DNA of 64,000 nucleotides from Lachnoclostridium sp. (GCA_023664665.1 JAMPEY010000002.1:23298-87297), one strand, 5' to 3'. Shown: positions 43,501-52,955, counted from the stretch's first letter. Program-made: numbers and translations. Notes: a model not told the origin generated them from the letters alone.

Positions 43501-45099
43501 ATGAATGACAGTTTAAAAAAGAAAACCATAATAATCGGGAAGTATTCCCGGCGAAGGCTGCTCTATACCTTATGCTTTTTGATGTTTTGCATTATTGATC
43601 AAAGGACAAAGACTGCTTCCGGTCTGGACGGTCTGATTGAAACCTTCCGGGAAGCCACAGGCATCGTTTTAGCATGCATTATTTTTTCCCACTATAAGTG
43701 GGCGGATTTTGTAAAACATAAATGGGTTTATATAGTGTGGGGAATTTTGAGTATAGCCGGGGGAATGGTGGCGTTTTTCCGGGGAATGGCTGGTTTTCCT
43801 TTTCTCAATGACAGGATTGCGATTTTGGTCAATGTAGTAATATGGGGCTCGATTCTGATACATACTTTTATACAAGTGGTATTGGAAAAGCAATATCCCA
43901 AGCTGAATAAAAGGATGTTAATTGTCTGGACTGTTATGATGGTGTTAATGATTGTGTCCAGAAGCCATTATATCTGGCCGTTTTGCTATATGGTTATGTT
44001 TGGGTGTTTTTACCTTACCGGATTTACACAGGAAGAGCAGGGGGATTTATGGCAGGGCTGTTTGGATGGCATTATGCTGTCATTTATTTTATTTCAGGGA
44101 TTTTGCTGTGTGTTCCGACCTTATGATGTGGAGAGATATCAAGGCATTCACAATAACTGTAATCTGAACGCTTTGTACTATCTGGCAGTTTTGGTGGCAG
44201 TATTTACCAGAATCCTCTATCTTACAAAGCAGCATGCTTCCAAGTGGTTGAAAGTATTTTATTGGCTGTTGGCAGGAGTGGTGTTATCCTTTCTCTTTAT
44301 GACGATTGGAAGAATCGCGTGGATTACGGCGTTTGTTTTGGGACTTGTGTTCTTGGGGCTTTTGAATGCGGTTACGCAGAAAAAACAGTTTGTAAAAAAT
44401 GGCATGGTTCTGGTACTGTGTGCTGTTTTAATGTTTCCCATAGCCTTTGGGGCGACCAGATATCTCCCTCCGGTATTCCATCATCCCGTCTGGTTCTGGG
44501 GAGAGTGGAGTGAAGATAAGGTGCATTCATGGGATCCATGGAACTCGGAAAAGTATATAGATGTGGATGAGTTGTTGGAAGCGGCATTTGGACGGGTTGC
44601 AGGCGGTGTGCAGAGTCTGTTGGAACATTCGCCCTTTGCCATCAAAGCGGATGCGGCGGAAGCAGAGCCGATGGAAGATGATCCCAGACTGCAGACTACG
44701 GTACTTGCTGTAGGGCAGGAATATGATGATTTTCTGGTCAGAGCCACTATCTATAAATATTATATCACACACCTAAATTGGAGGGGACATCCCTATGAAG
44801 AGCAGGGATTTCAATTATTCTGGTATTATTGGATAGGCCATGCCCACAACATTTTCCTGCAGTATGGTACGGATTTCGGAATTCCGGTTATGATATTGTT
44901 TGCCATTTTAGTTGTGTGGGGAATGGTTGTTTGTTGGAAACGGAGTAAAAAGCAGGCTTCCACAGAGGATATAGCGGCATTGTTTTACATTTTGATTCCG
45001 GTGGTATTTGGGTTGTTTGAATATTCCTGGGGTGTGGGCAGTTTAAGTATTACCATGTTGTTCATTGCATGGGGACGGGCAATGCAAAAAGAAACATAA
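43501..45099 (+). CDS. O-antigen ligase/polymerase-like membrane protein
   Basis: A 532-residue protein with about ten membrane helices. It contains the Wzy_C-type landmark WIGHAHNIFLQYGTDFGIP followed by a helix, and earlier MTIGRIAWITAFVLGLVF. Between them a large outer loop (about residues 325-430) is acidic and lacks similarity I can name. Such proteins join or polymerise lipid-linked sugar chains at the cell surface. A second ligase-like gene lies 1.2 kb downstream. The gene has a strong promoter and AAGAAGGA before ATG. Confidence 0.83.
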   Translation: MNDSLKKKTIIIGKYSRRRLLYTLCFLMFCIIDQRTKTASGLDGLIETFREATGIVLACIIFSHYKWADFVKHKWVYIVWGILSIAGGMVAFFRGMAGFPFLNDRIAILVNVVIWGSILIHTFIQVVLEKQYPKLNKRMLIVWTVMMVLMIVSRSHYIWPFCYMVMFGCFYLTGFTQEEQGDLWQGCLDGIMLSFILFQGFCCVFRPYDVERYQGIHNNCNLNALYYLAVLVAVFTRILYLTKQHASKWLKVFYWLLAGVVLSFLFMTIGRIAWITAFVLGLVFLGLLNAVTQKKQFVKNGMVLVLCAVLMFPIAFGATRYLPPVFHHPVWFWGEWSEDKVHSWDPWNSEKYIDVDELLEAAFGRVAGGVQSLLEHSPFAIKADAAEAEPMEDDPRLQTTVLAVGQEYDDFLVRATIYKYYITHLNWRGHPYEEQGFQLFWYYWIGHAHNIFLQYGTDFGIPVMILFAILVVWGMVVCWKRSKKQASTEDIAALFYILIPVVFGLFEYSWGVGSLSITMLFIAWGRAMQKET

Positions 45100-45157
45100 G
45101 GATTTTCGTATTATTTTGGGATAATCAACCATACTAAATTAAGAAAGGCGGGTTGGT

Positions 45158-46222
45158 ATGGTTGAAAAAATAAAGGATAATAAACCGATATTGCTGCTTC
45201 TGATTACAGGAGCAGTTTATCTTTTTCTGCAGTTTATTGCTCCGCTCCTGACTCCGGTATTAGTGGCAATGTTGTTTGTGACTATTTTTGGACCCACACT
45301 GCAGAAATTAAAAAATAAACTGCATATACACAGGCAGATAGGGGCTGTCATTTTAATGTTGATTGCGGGAACCGTTGTTATTTTGCTGGTGTGGATATTG
45401 TTTTCATGGCTGGTGGGAAGTCTGCCGGAATGGACAGAGCAATTGGATGTATTAGAAGAGGAAATAGAGTATATCCTTTATGAAATCTGCGAGTCCGTGG
45501 GAAATTTTTTGAACATGGACAGCCTGTTTTTGAAGGATACCATTCTTTTACAGTTTCAGAAAGGAATGGATTATTTTCAGACACAGCTGCTTCCGGGTAT
45601 GCTGTCCCAATCTTTGGAATATGTCAAGACAGTAGGGGCAACGGCAGCCTTTCTGGTAACTTTTATTATAGCGGTGGTGCTTTTGGCAAAGGATTATGAC
45701 AGCATCATGAATCAATTATTGGACAGGGAAGAGTATCATGTACTGTTGGAGATTATCTGCGGTATGATTCGCTATATTGCTACCTATGTAAAGGCGCAGT
45801 TGATTATTATGAGCGCTATCGGAAGTATTGCAGCCCTGACTTTGGGAATCGCCGGAATCCGTCACGGAGCTATTTGGGGAGTTGTGGCAGGCATTCTGGA
45901 TGCGCTGCCCTTTGTGGGTACGGGAATCGTGCTGGTGCCTCTTTGTGTGACACAGCTTTTTGGGGGGCATTATACCTTGGCAGTGGTGTGCATTATTCTT
46001 TATGTGGCATGTATTTTTTTGAGGGAACTTTTAGAGCCGAGGCTGATTGGTAAAAAAATCGGAGTGCCGCCCATCGCTGTCTTGATTTCGTTATATGCGG
46101 GAATCCGGCTTTTTGGAATTTGGGGAATTATAAAGGGTCCTCTGGGATTTATTATTATTTATCAGGCATACAAAAGTATTTTGCGGCGCAGGGAACAGAA
46201 ATGGTTTGAAACAGAAAAATAA
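45158..46222 (+). CDS. AI-2E family (PerM/YtvI-like) transporter
   Basis: A 354-residue membrane protein with about seven to eight helices. The N-terminal pair (ILLLLITGAVYLFLQFIAP) and the C-terminal block GVVAGILDALPFVGTGIVLVP and LEPRLIGKKIGVPPIAVLI are diagnostic of the AI-2E family. Members include a sodium/proton antiporter and a proposed AI-2 exporter; the name does not prove AI-2 transport. It sits between two O-antigen-ligase-like genes, which may be coincidental. Confidence 0.92.
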   Translation: MVEKIKDNKPILLLLITGAVYLFLQFIAPLLTPVLVAMLFVTIFGPTLQKLKNKLHIHRQIGAVILMLIAGTVVILLVWILFSWLVGSLPEWTEQLDVLEEEIEYILYEICESVGNFLNMDSLFLKDTILLQFQKGMDYFQTQLLPGMLSQSLEYVKTVGATAAFLVTFIIAVVLLAKDYDSIMNQLLDREEYHVLLEIICGMIRYIATYVKAQLIIMSAIGSIAALTLGIAGIRHGAIWGVVAGILDALPFVGTGIVLVPLCVTQLFGGHYTLAVVCIILYVACIFLRELLEPRLIGKKIGVPPIAVLISLYAGIRLFGIWGIIKGPLGFIIIYQAYKSILRRREQKWFETEK

Positions 46223-46293
46223 AAATTGCGATTGACGAGAGGATGTCTACAGATTATCATAAAGATATCAGTTTCACCGGAGAGGAAGTTGCT

Positions 46294-47940
46294 ATGAGTA
46301 ACCGCAAAGCAAAACGAAAGAGGGAATCCATTCCTAAAATGCTACAAGGTTTATTGGCGGAGATTTTGGATTGGATTATCTGTATTTATATGTTTCTTAT
46401 TTTGGCAATCATGCCTTTTTATCATCAGGAGGGATACACTCATATAGGGACGGACAAGTCTTATTTTTTCCGTCAATGCGCCCGGAAATCAGCTTATTTG
46501 ATACTGCCGCTCCTTGCGTTGTATCTGGTGGCAGCGGGAGTTGTATTTGTACGGGAAAAAAGAGGGAGTTCTTTTCAAATTACAGCATGGCTGAAAACAC
46601 ATTTTTCCGTTACGGATTGGTTTGCGCTGGCATACGGATTGAGCGTGCTGTTATCCTATGCCTGTTCCGCATACAAAAAAGAGGCTCTGATCGGAACTCA
46701 GGGCTGGTATATGGGATTGTATCCTCAACTGGCGTTCATAGCCGGTTATTTTCTGATATCGAGGATGTGGAAAAAGGAGTATGCGATTCCGCTGTCAGCG
46801 ATTCTGGCGTCGGCAGCCGTATTTTTGCTGGGCATTATAAACTGTTTCGGCATTTATCCTATAGACATGAAAGTGAAAAACACTGCTTTTATTTCCACTA
46901 TCGGAAATGTAAACTGGTACTGCGGATATTTAACGGCGGTGTTTTTTGGAGGTCTTGCGCTTTTTTGGCAAATGGACAGAAAACAATGGAAATACAGACT
47001 GCTTCTTGGCATTTATGTGTTCATCGGTTTTACCAGTCTGGTGACGCAGGGCAGCAGCAGCGGCATTGTGGCTTTAGCGGCAGTTTTGTTTGTGCTGTTT
47101 TGTCTGTCGGCGGAGAATGGCAGATTGATGCGGGCATTTTGGGAAGCGGTGCTGCTCTTGTCCGCCGGTGGTCTGATGTGCAGGTTGATTCAGATGCTTG
47201 GATTGGGAAAGCTCAGTGTATGGGCAGGAGGAGAAGGAGTGCTTGGTCTTTTAAATAACAGCAGCCTTTCCTTGATTATGACAGCTGCGTCATTATCGTT
47301 GCTTCTGTGTGTTGTTTCCGCCAACCGCAGAAAAAGTTATCCGGCAGCCATATTTGGAAAGTGGGCAAAAATTCTGGGCTGTGCAGGCGCAGGACTCTTG
47401 GCGTTGTTTATAGTGATATTGGTGGTCAATACCTTGGCGGAGGGAAAAATTTCCAATGTACTGGGACTGCCGCCGGATAATCCGCTGACATTTACGCCCG
47501 CATGGGGAAGCAATAGGGGGGCTACATGGCGGGCAGGGATAAGGTGCTTTTTGCAGCAGGATTTTTTACATAAATTAGTGGGAGCAGGACCGGACTGTAT
47601 GTCGGCATTTTTGTATAACGGCGCGAGCGAAGAGCTGACCGGGTGGGTGGAAAACTGGTTTGCGGGCAGCAGGCTTACCAATGCGCATAATGAGTGGCTG
47701 ACGATTCTGATAAATGAAGGAGTCTTGGGATGCATCTGTTATGTGGGCATGATGTGCAGCGCCATTTGGCGCTTCCTGAAAGACAGAAAAAGAAGTATAG
47801 CGGCAGGAGCCTGCGGTTTTTGCGTACTGGCGTATACGGCGAATAATCTGTTCAGTTTCCAGCAGTCCATGAATGCCGCAACAATATTTATCATTATGGG
47901 GATGGGGGAGAATTTCTTACGGGAAAACAGAAAAAGATAA
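46294..47940 (+). CDS. O-antigen ligase family membrane protein (Wzy_C)
   Basis: A 548-residue protein with twelve or so membrane helices. The Wzy_C signature is SRLTNAHNEWLTILINEGVLG, with the conserved His in AHNEWL, preceded by an Arg-containing WRAGIRCFLQQD and GNVNWYCGYL upstream. Members ligate or polymerise lipid-linked oligosaccharides outside the membrane. ATG 46294 follows GAGAGG; the in-frame ATG 46243 has no proper spacing. It ends three bases before the convergent tRNA-Pro. Confidence 0.88.
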   Translation: MSNRKAKRKRESIPKMLQGLLAEILDWIICIYMFLILAIMPFYHQEGYTHIGTDKSYFFRQCARKSAYLILPLLALYLVAAGVVFVREKRGSSFQITAWLKTHFSVTDWFALAYGLSVLLSYACSAYKKEALIGTQGWYMGLYPQLAFIAGYFLISRMWKKEYAIPLSAILASAAVFLLGIINCFGIYPIDMKVKNTAFISTIGNVNWYCGYLTAVFFGGLALFWQMDRKQWKYRLLLGIYVFIGFTSLVTQGSSSGIVALAAVLFVLFCLSAENGRLMRAFWEAVLLLSAGGLMCRLIQMLGLGKLSVWAGGEGVLGLLNNSSLSLIMTAASLSLLLCVVSANRRKSYPAAIFGKWAKILGCAGAGLLALFIVILVVNTLAEGKISNVLGLPPDNPLTFTPAWGSNRGATWRAGIRCFLQQDFLHKLVGAGPDCMSAFLYNGASEELTGWVENWFAGSRLTNAHNEWLTILINEGVLGCICYVGMMCSAIWRFLKDRKRSIAAGACGFCVLAYTANNLFSFQQSMNAATIFIIMGMGENFLRENRKR

Positions 47941-47942
47941 AA

Positions 47943-48016
<74 letters not shown>

Positions 48017-48082
48017 CTTTCCACTATAAAATAATAAATAAAAAAGGAGAGATTGTCAAGTACAAACCGCAAAATTACCTAA

Positions 48083-49285
48083 CTATTTGCAAGCCGGTGC
48101 AGCTTCATCTAAACGAACTGTATCTTTGTTCATCTGCCGGATGAAAAGATAGGTGTATGTAAAATAAGCAGCCGTATACAGCACAGACAATGCTACGAGG
48201 TTATAATCCCTATGGAACAGATAACAGGAATAAGTGATGATTCCCGATACAAACGCAGGAAGAATCGCCGCGGCATATCTGTGCTCGAAAAACAGCACAA
48301 GAAGCAGAAGGATATCCAGCAGATATCCATATCTTTCGTGCATTTCCGGCAGAAACAGAACACAGGTCCAAACACTCCACGCCGCCATTAAAATAAAATA
48401 TTTTGTCCGGTACAGGGGAATTTTCTTTTGCATAAAATACAATAAAGCGATGCCGAAAAGGGCTATGATCATCAAAAATATCACGCGGGAAACCGCTTCA
48501 TAGGTTTCCCACTCGTTTCCGAAGAAAACCAGAAAGCTGGGAAAGTTTTTGTATAATTCGGTCCAGCTTCCTTTCTGGTTGGCATAAATCCGAAACGGCG
48601 CCAGAAGAGAATGTCTGCCCAGCACGCCGGGCAGGGACATTATGTAGAAAGCGGCAAGGGAAATGAGGTAGTGCAATATGCTATAGCGCTTTTCCAGAAC
48701 ATAATAAATTAAGAGAAAGGGAAGGATAAACATTGCCTGCAATTTAAACGCCACAGCGACTCCCAACATTGCAAAGGCTGTTTTCGTTTTATTCCGCAAT
48801 AATAAATAGAGGGAGAGTATGACGAAAAAAGTATAAATAGCATCACATTGTCCCCAAAAAGAGGAATTCAACAATACAGTCGGGAAAAAGAGAACTGCTC
48901 CGTAAGCAATCGCTGAAAGCGCAGGGTTCTTTTTTTCGCTCAGCTCATAGACTGTCAGTCCCGTTACGGCAGCCAATAAAAAATCAAACAGCATGGACAA
49001 ACCTTTATAGAGAAAAATGGGGTTCACATTCTCCACATAAGTCATAAGGGCAATACAGAACTGATAGGTAATATTGTAGTTCCCCACTTGCTGTTTTAAC
49101 ATAGTCAGACCGCCGCCCTCTTTGATTTCATGATACCAAGGCAGCAAATAGAATTCCATATCCGCGGAAAGAAACCCTCTTGCCTGAAATCGTACCAGTG
49201 CAGCCAATAGGGTGATGATGGCCAAGAAAAAGAGCGTACTGTGTTTTATGATAAAATCCAGAATCTTTTGTTCCACGCGGCTCAT
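48083..49285 (-). CDS. GT87/PMT-like membrane glycosyltransferase
   Basis: A 400-residue protein with about ten membrane helices, resembling the polyprenyl-phosphate-dependent mannosyltransferase group (Gpi18-related). The N-terminal outer loop carries acidic residues in RGFLSADMEFYLLPWYHEI, as expected for the metal/lipid-phosphate site. LLNSSFWGQCDAIYTFFVILS and PEMHERYGYLLDILLL are recurring landmarks. The donor lipid and acceptor are unknown. ATG 49285 lies behind AGGAAGG. It ends 66 bases beyond the tRNA-Pro gene, which is read in the same direction. Confidence 0.82.
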   Translation of the reverse strand: MSRVEQKILDFIIKHSTLFFLAIITLLAALVRFQARGFLSADMEFYLLPWYHEIKEGGGLTMLKQQVGNYNITYQFCIALMTYVENVNPIFLYKGLSMLFDFLLAAVTGLTVYELSEKKNPALSAIAYGAVLFFPTVLLNSSFWGQCDAIYTFFVILSLYLLLRNKTKTAFAMLGVAVAFKLQAMFILPFLLIYYVLEKRYSILHYLISLAAFYIMSLPGVLGRHSLLAPFRIYANQKGSWTELYKNFPSFLVFFGNEWETYEAVSRVIFLMIIALFGIALLYFMQKKIPLYRTKYFILMAAWSVWTCVLFLPEMHERYGYLLDILLLLVLFFEHRYAAAILPAFVSGIITYSCYLFHRDYNLVALSVLYTAAYFTYTYLFIRQMNKDTVRLDEAAPACK

Positions 49286-49373
49286 AGCCTTCCTCCTAAC
49301 GGTTAAACCAAATCAATAAGTAAAGTTTACAATAAAAAGATAGGGATGGCAAGTACGCTTTCGGCAAAACTGC

Positions 49374-49402
49374 TTGACTATTCCAAAATTATGAATTATA
49401 TT
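49374..49402 (+). promoter_or_regulatory. promoter of the rubrerythrin gene
   Basis: TTGACT (49374-49379), 17 bases, TATATT (49397-49402): near-consensus sigma-A. The transcript would have a short leader of about 45 bases. Confidence 0.75.
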
Positions 49403-49453
49403 TACAATAATTCTATCTTATTATATATTACAGAGGAAAAGGAGAATGAGAAA

Positions 49454-49990
49454 ATGAACAAGTATGCAGGAACACAGACCGAGAAAAATCTGGAGGCGGC
49501 ATTCGCGGGAGAATCGCAGGCCAGAAATAAGTACACTTATTTTTCTTCCGTGGCGAAAAAAGAAGGCTATGAGCAGATTGCAGCTATCTTTTTAAAGACG
49601 GCGGACAACGAAAAAGAGCATGCCAAAATGTGGTTCAAGGAGTTGAACGGAATAGGGGATACCAAGGCAAATCTGGCAGCGGCAGCAGACGGCGAAAATT
49701 ATGAGTGGACGGATATGTATGAGGATTTCGCAAAAACCGCAGAGGCGGAAGGTTTTCCGGAGCTGGCTGAAAAGTTCCGTCTGGTTGGGGCGATTGAAAA
49801 GCATCACGAGGAGAGATACCGCGCGCTCTTGAAGAATGTGGAAATGGCGGAAGTGTTCAGTAAGAGTGAAGTAAAGGTATGGGAATGCCGCAACTGCGGA
49901 CATATTGTAGTGGGCACTAAGGCGCCGGAGGTATGTCCTACATGCAACCATCCCCAGAGCTATTTTGAGGTAACTGCGGACAATTATTAA
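49454..49990 (+). CDS. rubrerythrin
   Basis: A 178-residue non-haem iron protein that reduces hydrogen peroxide in anaerobes. The diiron four-helix bundle shows [28 protein letters not shown] (ligand E-x-x-H) and [12 protein letters not shown]. The C-terminal rubredoxin-like knuckle has [13 protein letters not shown] and [11 protein letters not shown]. The long frame from 49346 contains the promoter, so ATG 49454 behind AAAAGGAG is the start. It stands as a single gene with its own promoter and supports an anaerobic lifestyle. Confidence 0.96.
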   Translation: MNKYAGTQTEKNLEAAFAGESQARNKYTYFSSVAKKEGYEQIAAIFLKTADNEKEHAKMWFKELNGIGDTKANLAAAADGENYEWTDMYEDFAKTAEAEGFPELAEKFRLVGAIEKHHEERYRALLKNVEMAEVFSKSEVKVWECRNCGHIVVGTKAPEVCPTCNHPQSYFEVTADNY

Positions 49991-50022
49991 TCATTGCTTT
50001 TTGGATTGCACGGAGATGGACA

Positions 50023-51246
50023 ATGGCTGTGGAGAGGAAGACTGACGGGCGGCCCGCCGTAATCCTGAAAAAGGGCGGCGGGCGCACTGTAAAAGCAGGC
50101 GGGATGTGGATTTATGACAATGAAATAGAGCGCACGGAAGGAAGCCTTGAGGGCGGCGATATTGTGGAGGTTCATGATTTTGACGGATATTTCATGGGCT
50201 ATGGATACTGTAACCCGAAATCCAAGATTACCGTGAGAATGCTCTCCCGGAAAAAGGATACCGTTATCAATGAGGCTTTTTTTGAAAAACGGGTACGGGA
50301 TGCATGGAATTACCGCAAGGAAACCATTGATACTTCCAGCTGCAGGCTGATTTTCGGAGAGGCGGATTTTCTGCCGGGCATTGTCATTGATAAATTTTCC
50401 GATGTGCTGGTGGTGGAATCCCTTGCCCTCGGAATTGACAGATGGAAGACCGTCATTGTGGAAGCGGCTAAGAAAGTTCTGGCCAAGGACGGTATCGTGA
50501 TTCGGGGCGTGTATGAAAGAAGCGACGCCAAGGTCAGAGAGCAGGAAGGCATGGAGCGTTATAAGGGTTTTCTTGGTGAAGCGTTTGACACAAAGGTTGA
50601 GATTCTGGAAAACGGTGTAAAATATATTGTTGATGTAGAGGATGGGCAGAAAACGGGATTTTTTCTGGATCAGAAGAATAACCGTGCCGCCATCCACCCT
50701 TTCTGTAAAGGGAAAAGGGTGCTGGACTGCTTTACCCATACCGGTTCTTTTGCGTTAAACGCAGGGATTGCGGGGGCAAAGAGCGTGCTTGGGGTGGATG
50801 CTTCCGAGCTTGCCATCGATCAGGCGAGGGAAAACGCAAAACGAAATCACTTGGAGGACAGAGTCCGTTTTGAGTGCGCGGATGTGTTTGAACTGCTGCC
50901 CCGGCTGGAGCGGGAAGGGGAAAGTTTTGATGTGGTGATTCTGGATCCGCCCGCTTTCACCAAATCCAAAAACTCCGTGAAAAATGCGGTGAAGGGCTAC
51001 CGTGAAATCAATGTGCGGGGACTTAAGCTGGTGAGGGACGGCGGTTATCTGGTGACTTGTTCCTGCTCCCACTTTATGGAGCCGGAGCTTTTTGCCAAGA
51101 CGATTCGGGAAGCGGCAGCCGGCGCCCACAGACGGCTGCGGCAGGTGGAATTCCGCACCCAAGCCTGCGACCACCCGATTCTCTGGGCGGCGGACCAGAG
51201 TTATTATTTGAAGTTTTATATTTTTCAAGTGTGTAATGAACGCTGA
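50023..51246 (+). CDS. RlmI-like 23S rRNA m5C methyltransferase
   Basis: A 407-residue class I SAM methyltransferase with an N-terminal PUA domain (about residues 10-90, including AVILKKGGGRTVKAGGMWIY and GYGYCNPKSKITVR). The catalytic part has VLDCFTHTGSFALNAGIAG (SAM), FDVVILDPPAFTKSK and the Cys-containing LVTCSCSHFM. In E. coli, RlmI makes m5C1962 in 23S rRNA; the closely related architecture suggests a similar target. It follows rubrerythrin by 32 bases behind CACGGAGA. Confidence 0.9.
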   Translation: MAVERKTDGRPAVILKKGGGRTVKAGGMWIYDNEIERTEGSLEGGDIVEVHDFDGYFMGYGYCNPKSKITVRMLSRKKDTVINEAFFEKRVRDAWNYRKETIDTSSCRLIFGEADFLPGIVIDKFSDVLVVESLALGIDRWKTVIVEAAKKVLAKDGIVIRGVYERSDAKVREQEGMERYKGFLGEAFDTKVEILENGVKYIVDVEDGQKTGFFLDQKNNRAAIHPFCKGKRVLDCFTHTGSFALNAGIAGAKSVLGVDASELAIDQARENAKRNHLEDRVRFECADVFELLPRLEREGESFDVVILDPPAFTKSKNSVKNAVKGYREINVRGLKLVRDGGYLVTCSCSHFMEPELFAKTIREAAAGAHRRLRQVEFRTQACDHPILWAADQSYYLKFYIFQVCNER

Positions 51247-51315
51247 GGCGTTCGCCGGAACGGTAGGTCTGACAAGTGTTAGAAATGCTGGATTTATGGG
51301 GAACAGAGGGATTTT

Positions 51316-51504
51316 TTATTGTTTGGAGTTTTCTTCATGAGTATCCATATTTTCAAGAGCATATTCACAAGCTTGTAAGACAAAACTTGAAAATGTTACC
51401 TCTTGATTTTTTATGGCTTCTTCGATTTTATCAATCAAAAATACAGGGAAACGGATGGTCTTATTTTCTGTTTCCTTTTTGTTTGGTTTTAACTGGAAAG
51501 ACAT
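51316..51504 (-). CDS. small ribbon-helix-helix-like protein
   Basis: A 62-residue basic protein with a beta-strand/helix/helix pattern: TENKTIRFPVFLIDKIEEAI, then TFSSFVLQACEYALENM, similar to CopG/Arc-type DNA-binding proteins. ATAAGGAGG precedes the ATG by seven bases on the minus strand, supporting a real gene. It is convergent with the RlmI-like gene and divergent from the zinc-ribbon genes. The 19-base palindrome upstream could be its operator. No toxin partner is visible next to it. Confidence 0.7.
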   Translation of the reverse strand: MSFQLKPNKKETENKTIRFPVFLIDKIEEAIKNQEVTFSSFVLQACEYALENMDTHEENSKQ

Positions 51505-51555
51505 TTCGGATACCTCCTTATAAACTTATAATAGTGCAAAATAAACTCAAAATAA

Positions 51556-51574
51556 GCATTGCAAAGTGCAATGC
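51556..51574. promoter_or_regulatory. perfect 19-base palindrome, candidate operator
   Basis: GCATTGCA-AAG-TGCAATGC lies between the small regulator (minus) and the promoter of the zinc-ribbon genes (plus). It lies upstream of the -35 of the plus-strand promoter (51583) and 52 bases before the regulator's start. Confidence 0.5.
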
Positions 51575-51582
51575 AAAAAATA

Positions 51583-51611
51583 TTGCACAAAGAAAGAATC
51601 TGCGATATAAT
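51583..51611 (+). promoter_or_regulatory. promoter of the zinc-ribbon gene pair
   Basis: TTGCAC (51583-51588), 17 bases, TATAAT (51606-51611). Confidence 0.7.
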
Positions 51612-51656
51612 ACCTTTGTAGTTAAAAGATAACAACGCAAACAAGGCGGAACGATA

Positions 51657-51737
51657 TGCCCCACATGTAGAAAATATGTGCCGGAGGGATTGAAGTTTTG
51701 TGCGAATTGCGGAATGATGACACTATCAATAATATGA
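51657..51737 (+). pseudogene. remnant of a double zinc-ribbon gene
   Basis: The frame reads CPTCRKYVPEGLKFCANCGM and ends MTLSII at TGA 51735-51737. The two Cys-x2-Cys knuckles are a complete zinc ribbon, but there is no ATG, GTG or TTG in frame after the upstream stop at 51630-51632. It is probably a decayed duplicate of the N-terminus of the following gene, or a gene with a non-standard start. Confidence 0.55.
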
Positions 51738-51751
51738 GGGAGAGATAAGAA

Positions 51752-52390
51752 ATGTTTTGTGGAAATTGCGGAGCAAAGTTAGAGGAGAATGCAACATTTT
51801 GTCCTCAGTGTGGACGAGCTGTTGTGGAAAAGAGTGAAAGTCCCAATAATACGGGAGCAAGCAATCAATTGTTTGTTTCTCCGGATGAGACATTGATCGC
51901 GACACTGGGAAATGGTTTTGCGGAAGACATTTTATATAAAAAAATTAAAAGCTGCAAGGCATTATTAACAGATAAACGGGTTTATTTTCAGGGGATTTTT
52001 TATAGTGGGGCTGGAAAGGCTCTTTCAACCCAAAAAGAGGAAATGATTGTGGATTTAGAGGATATTACTGGCACAAAATTCCGTTATAGTGCTTTCTTTT
52101 GGAAGAAAATCATTATTAGCATATTAATACCAATTATTTTAGCAGTTTTGTATTTTGTCATGGATTTAGACTGGTTTTTTCCCCCCGACAATGCACCTAA
52201 GTTGTTGTTTTTAGAAATATTTTCTGTTATTTATGCGGTTTTAACATACCTGAAAGGGCGTATTACATATTTTGCAATAGAATATGCTGGGGGAAGCATC
52301 TGTTTTAATGCAACTATAGTTGGTCTTGCTGATGTAAGGGATTTTCAGAAGCAGATGCGGCGTGCGAAAGATGCATTAAGGGGAAAATAG
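51752..52390 (+). CDS. zinc-ribbon membrane protein
   Basis: A 212-residue protein. The N-terminal zinc ribbon (residues 3-21, MFCGNCGAKLEENATFCPQCG) is followed by a linker and a PH-like domain (about 40-110, with SCKALLTDKRVYFQG). Two membrane helices at about residues 120-170 and a short tail complete it. Proteins of this plan are common in Firmicutes and not characterised. AGGGAGAGAT precedes ATG 51752. The next gene starts two bases after its stop and has a related plan, so they form an operon. Confidence 0.8.
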   Translation: MFCGNCGAKLEENATFCPQCGRAVVEKSESPNNTGASNQLFVSPDETLIATLGNGFAEDILYKKIKSCKALLTDKRVYFQGIFYSGAGKALSTQKEEMIVDLEDITGTKFRYSAFFWKKIIISILIPIILAVLYFVMDLDWFFPPDNAPKLLFLEIFSVIYAVLTYLKGRITYFAIEYAGGSICFNATIVGLADVRDFQKQMRRAKDALRGK

Positions 52391-52391
52391 A

Positions 52392-52937
52392 ATGACAGGT
52401 GGCAGTGAAAATAACCCGCTGTATCAATTAACAGCAAATAATAATCGGAAGTATTGTATTACAGTAAGCAGAAAAGACATTTGGTTTGAGGGAGATTTCT
52501 GGTATTTAAAAGAAAAAGAATTTGTGAAATGTTCCACGAAAAAAGAGGTGGCGCTACCTCAGAACTTTTTGGGAATGGGTTATCTGACGAAACGCTCCTA
52601 TAAGAAGACTCTGTTTTTTGTCTTTGCCGGGACGGTATTGGAGGCCATAAAGCTGATAATAGATAAGCTGACGGAGTGGATAGATAAAGCTAATGATTAT
52701 CTGCAATGGATTGACAGTTCAATCAATCTGCCGGAGTGGATGAATATTGCCATGAATATTATAGCGGTTATCTGTATTTTGACAGGAGTTGCCCTGTTCT
52801 TTTCCAAGAAAAAAATGATTGAGATTTCTTTCATTGACAAGCGGATTTGTGTTCCCCAAAAAAGCATGACAAAGCAGGAATACAATGCCCTGTATCAAAG
52901 TATTGCAGGCATTAAACAAAGCGGTTTCGGAAGGTAA
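52392..52937 (+). CDS. hypothetical membrane protein, partner of the zinc-ribbon protein
   Basis: A 181-residue protein without a zinc ribbon. A beta-rich N-terminal part (ITVSRKDIWFEGDFWYLKE) resembles the PH-like domain of its neighbour; hydrophobic segments lie at about residues 73-90 and 117-138. A C-terminal part with ISFIDKRICVPQKSM follows. I do not recognise the family. The ATG is two bases after the previous stop, and the terminator begins inside its last codons, so it ends the operon. Confidence 0.7.
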   Translation: MTGGSENNPLYQLTANNNRKYCITVSRKDIWFEGDFWYLKEKEFVKCSTKKEVALPQNFLGMGYLTKRSYKKTLFFVFAGTVLEAIKLIIDKLTEWIDKANDYLQWIDSSINLPEWMNIAMNIIAVICILTGVALFFSKKKMIEISFIDKRICVPQKSMTKQEYNALYQSIAGIKQSGFGR

Positions 52938-52955
52938 CTTTCGGAGCCGCTTTTT
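52919..52955 (+). terminator. terminator of the zinc-ribbon operon
   Basis: GCGG-TT-TCGGAAG (52921-52933) pairs with CTTTCG-GA-GCCGC (52938-52950) around GTAA and is followed by five T. The upstream arm overlaps the end of the coding sequence. Confidence 0.8.

Noticed and set aside
45158-46222. Autoinducer-2 exporter
   Set aside because: The AI-2E family name covers several transport activities; nothing here indicates AI-2.
46371-47258. 295-codon open frame on the plus strand
   Set aside because: It overlaps the O-antigen-ligase-like gene in another frame; the translation is low-quality and the gene in the other frame has clear membrane helices and the Wzy_C motif.
51276-51632. 118-codon frame on the plus strand
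   Set aside because: It runs opposite to the small ribbon-helix-helix-like gene, which has a textbook AGGAGG and a coherent fold; this frame has neither.
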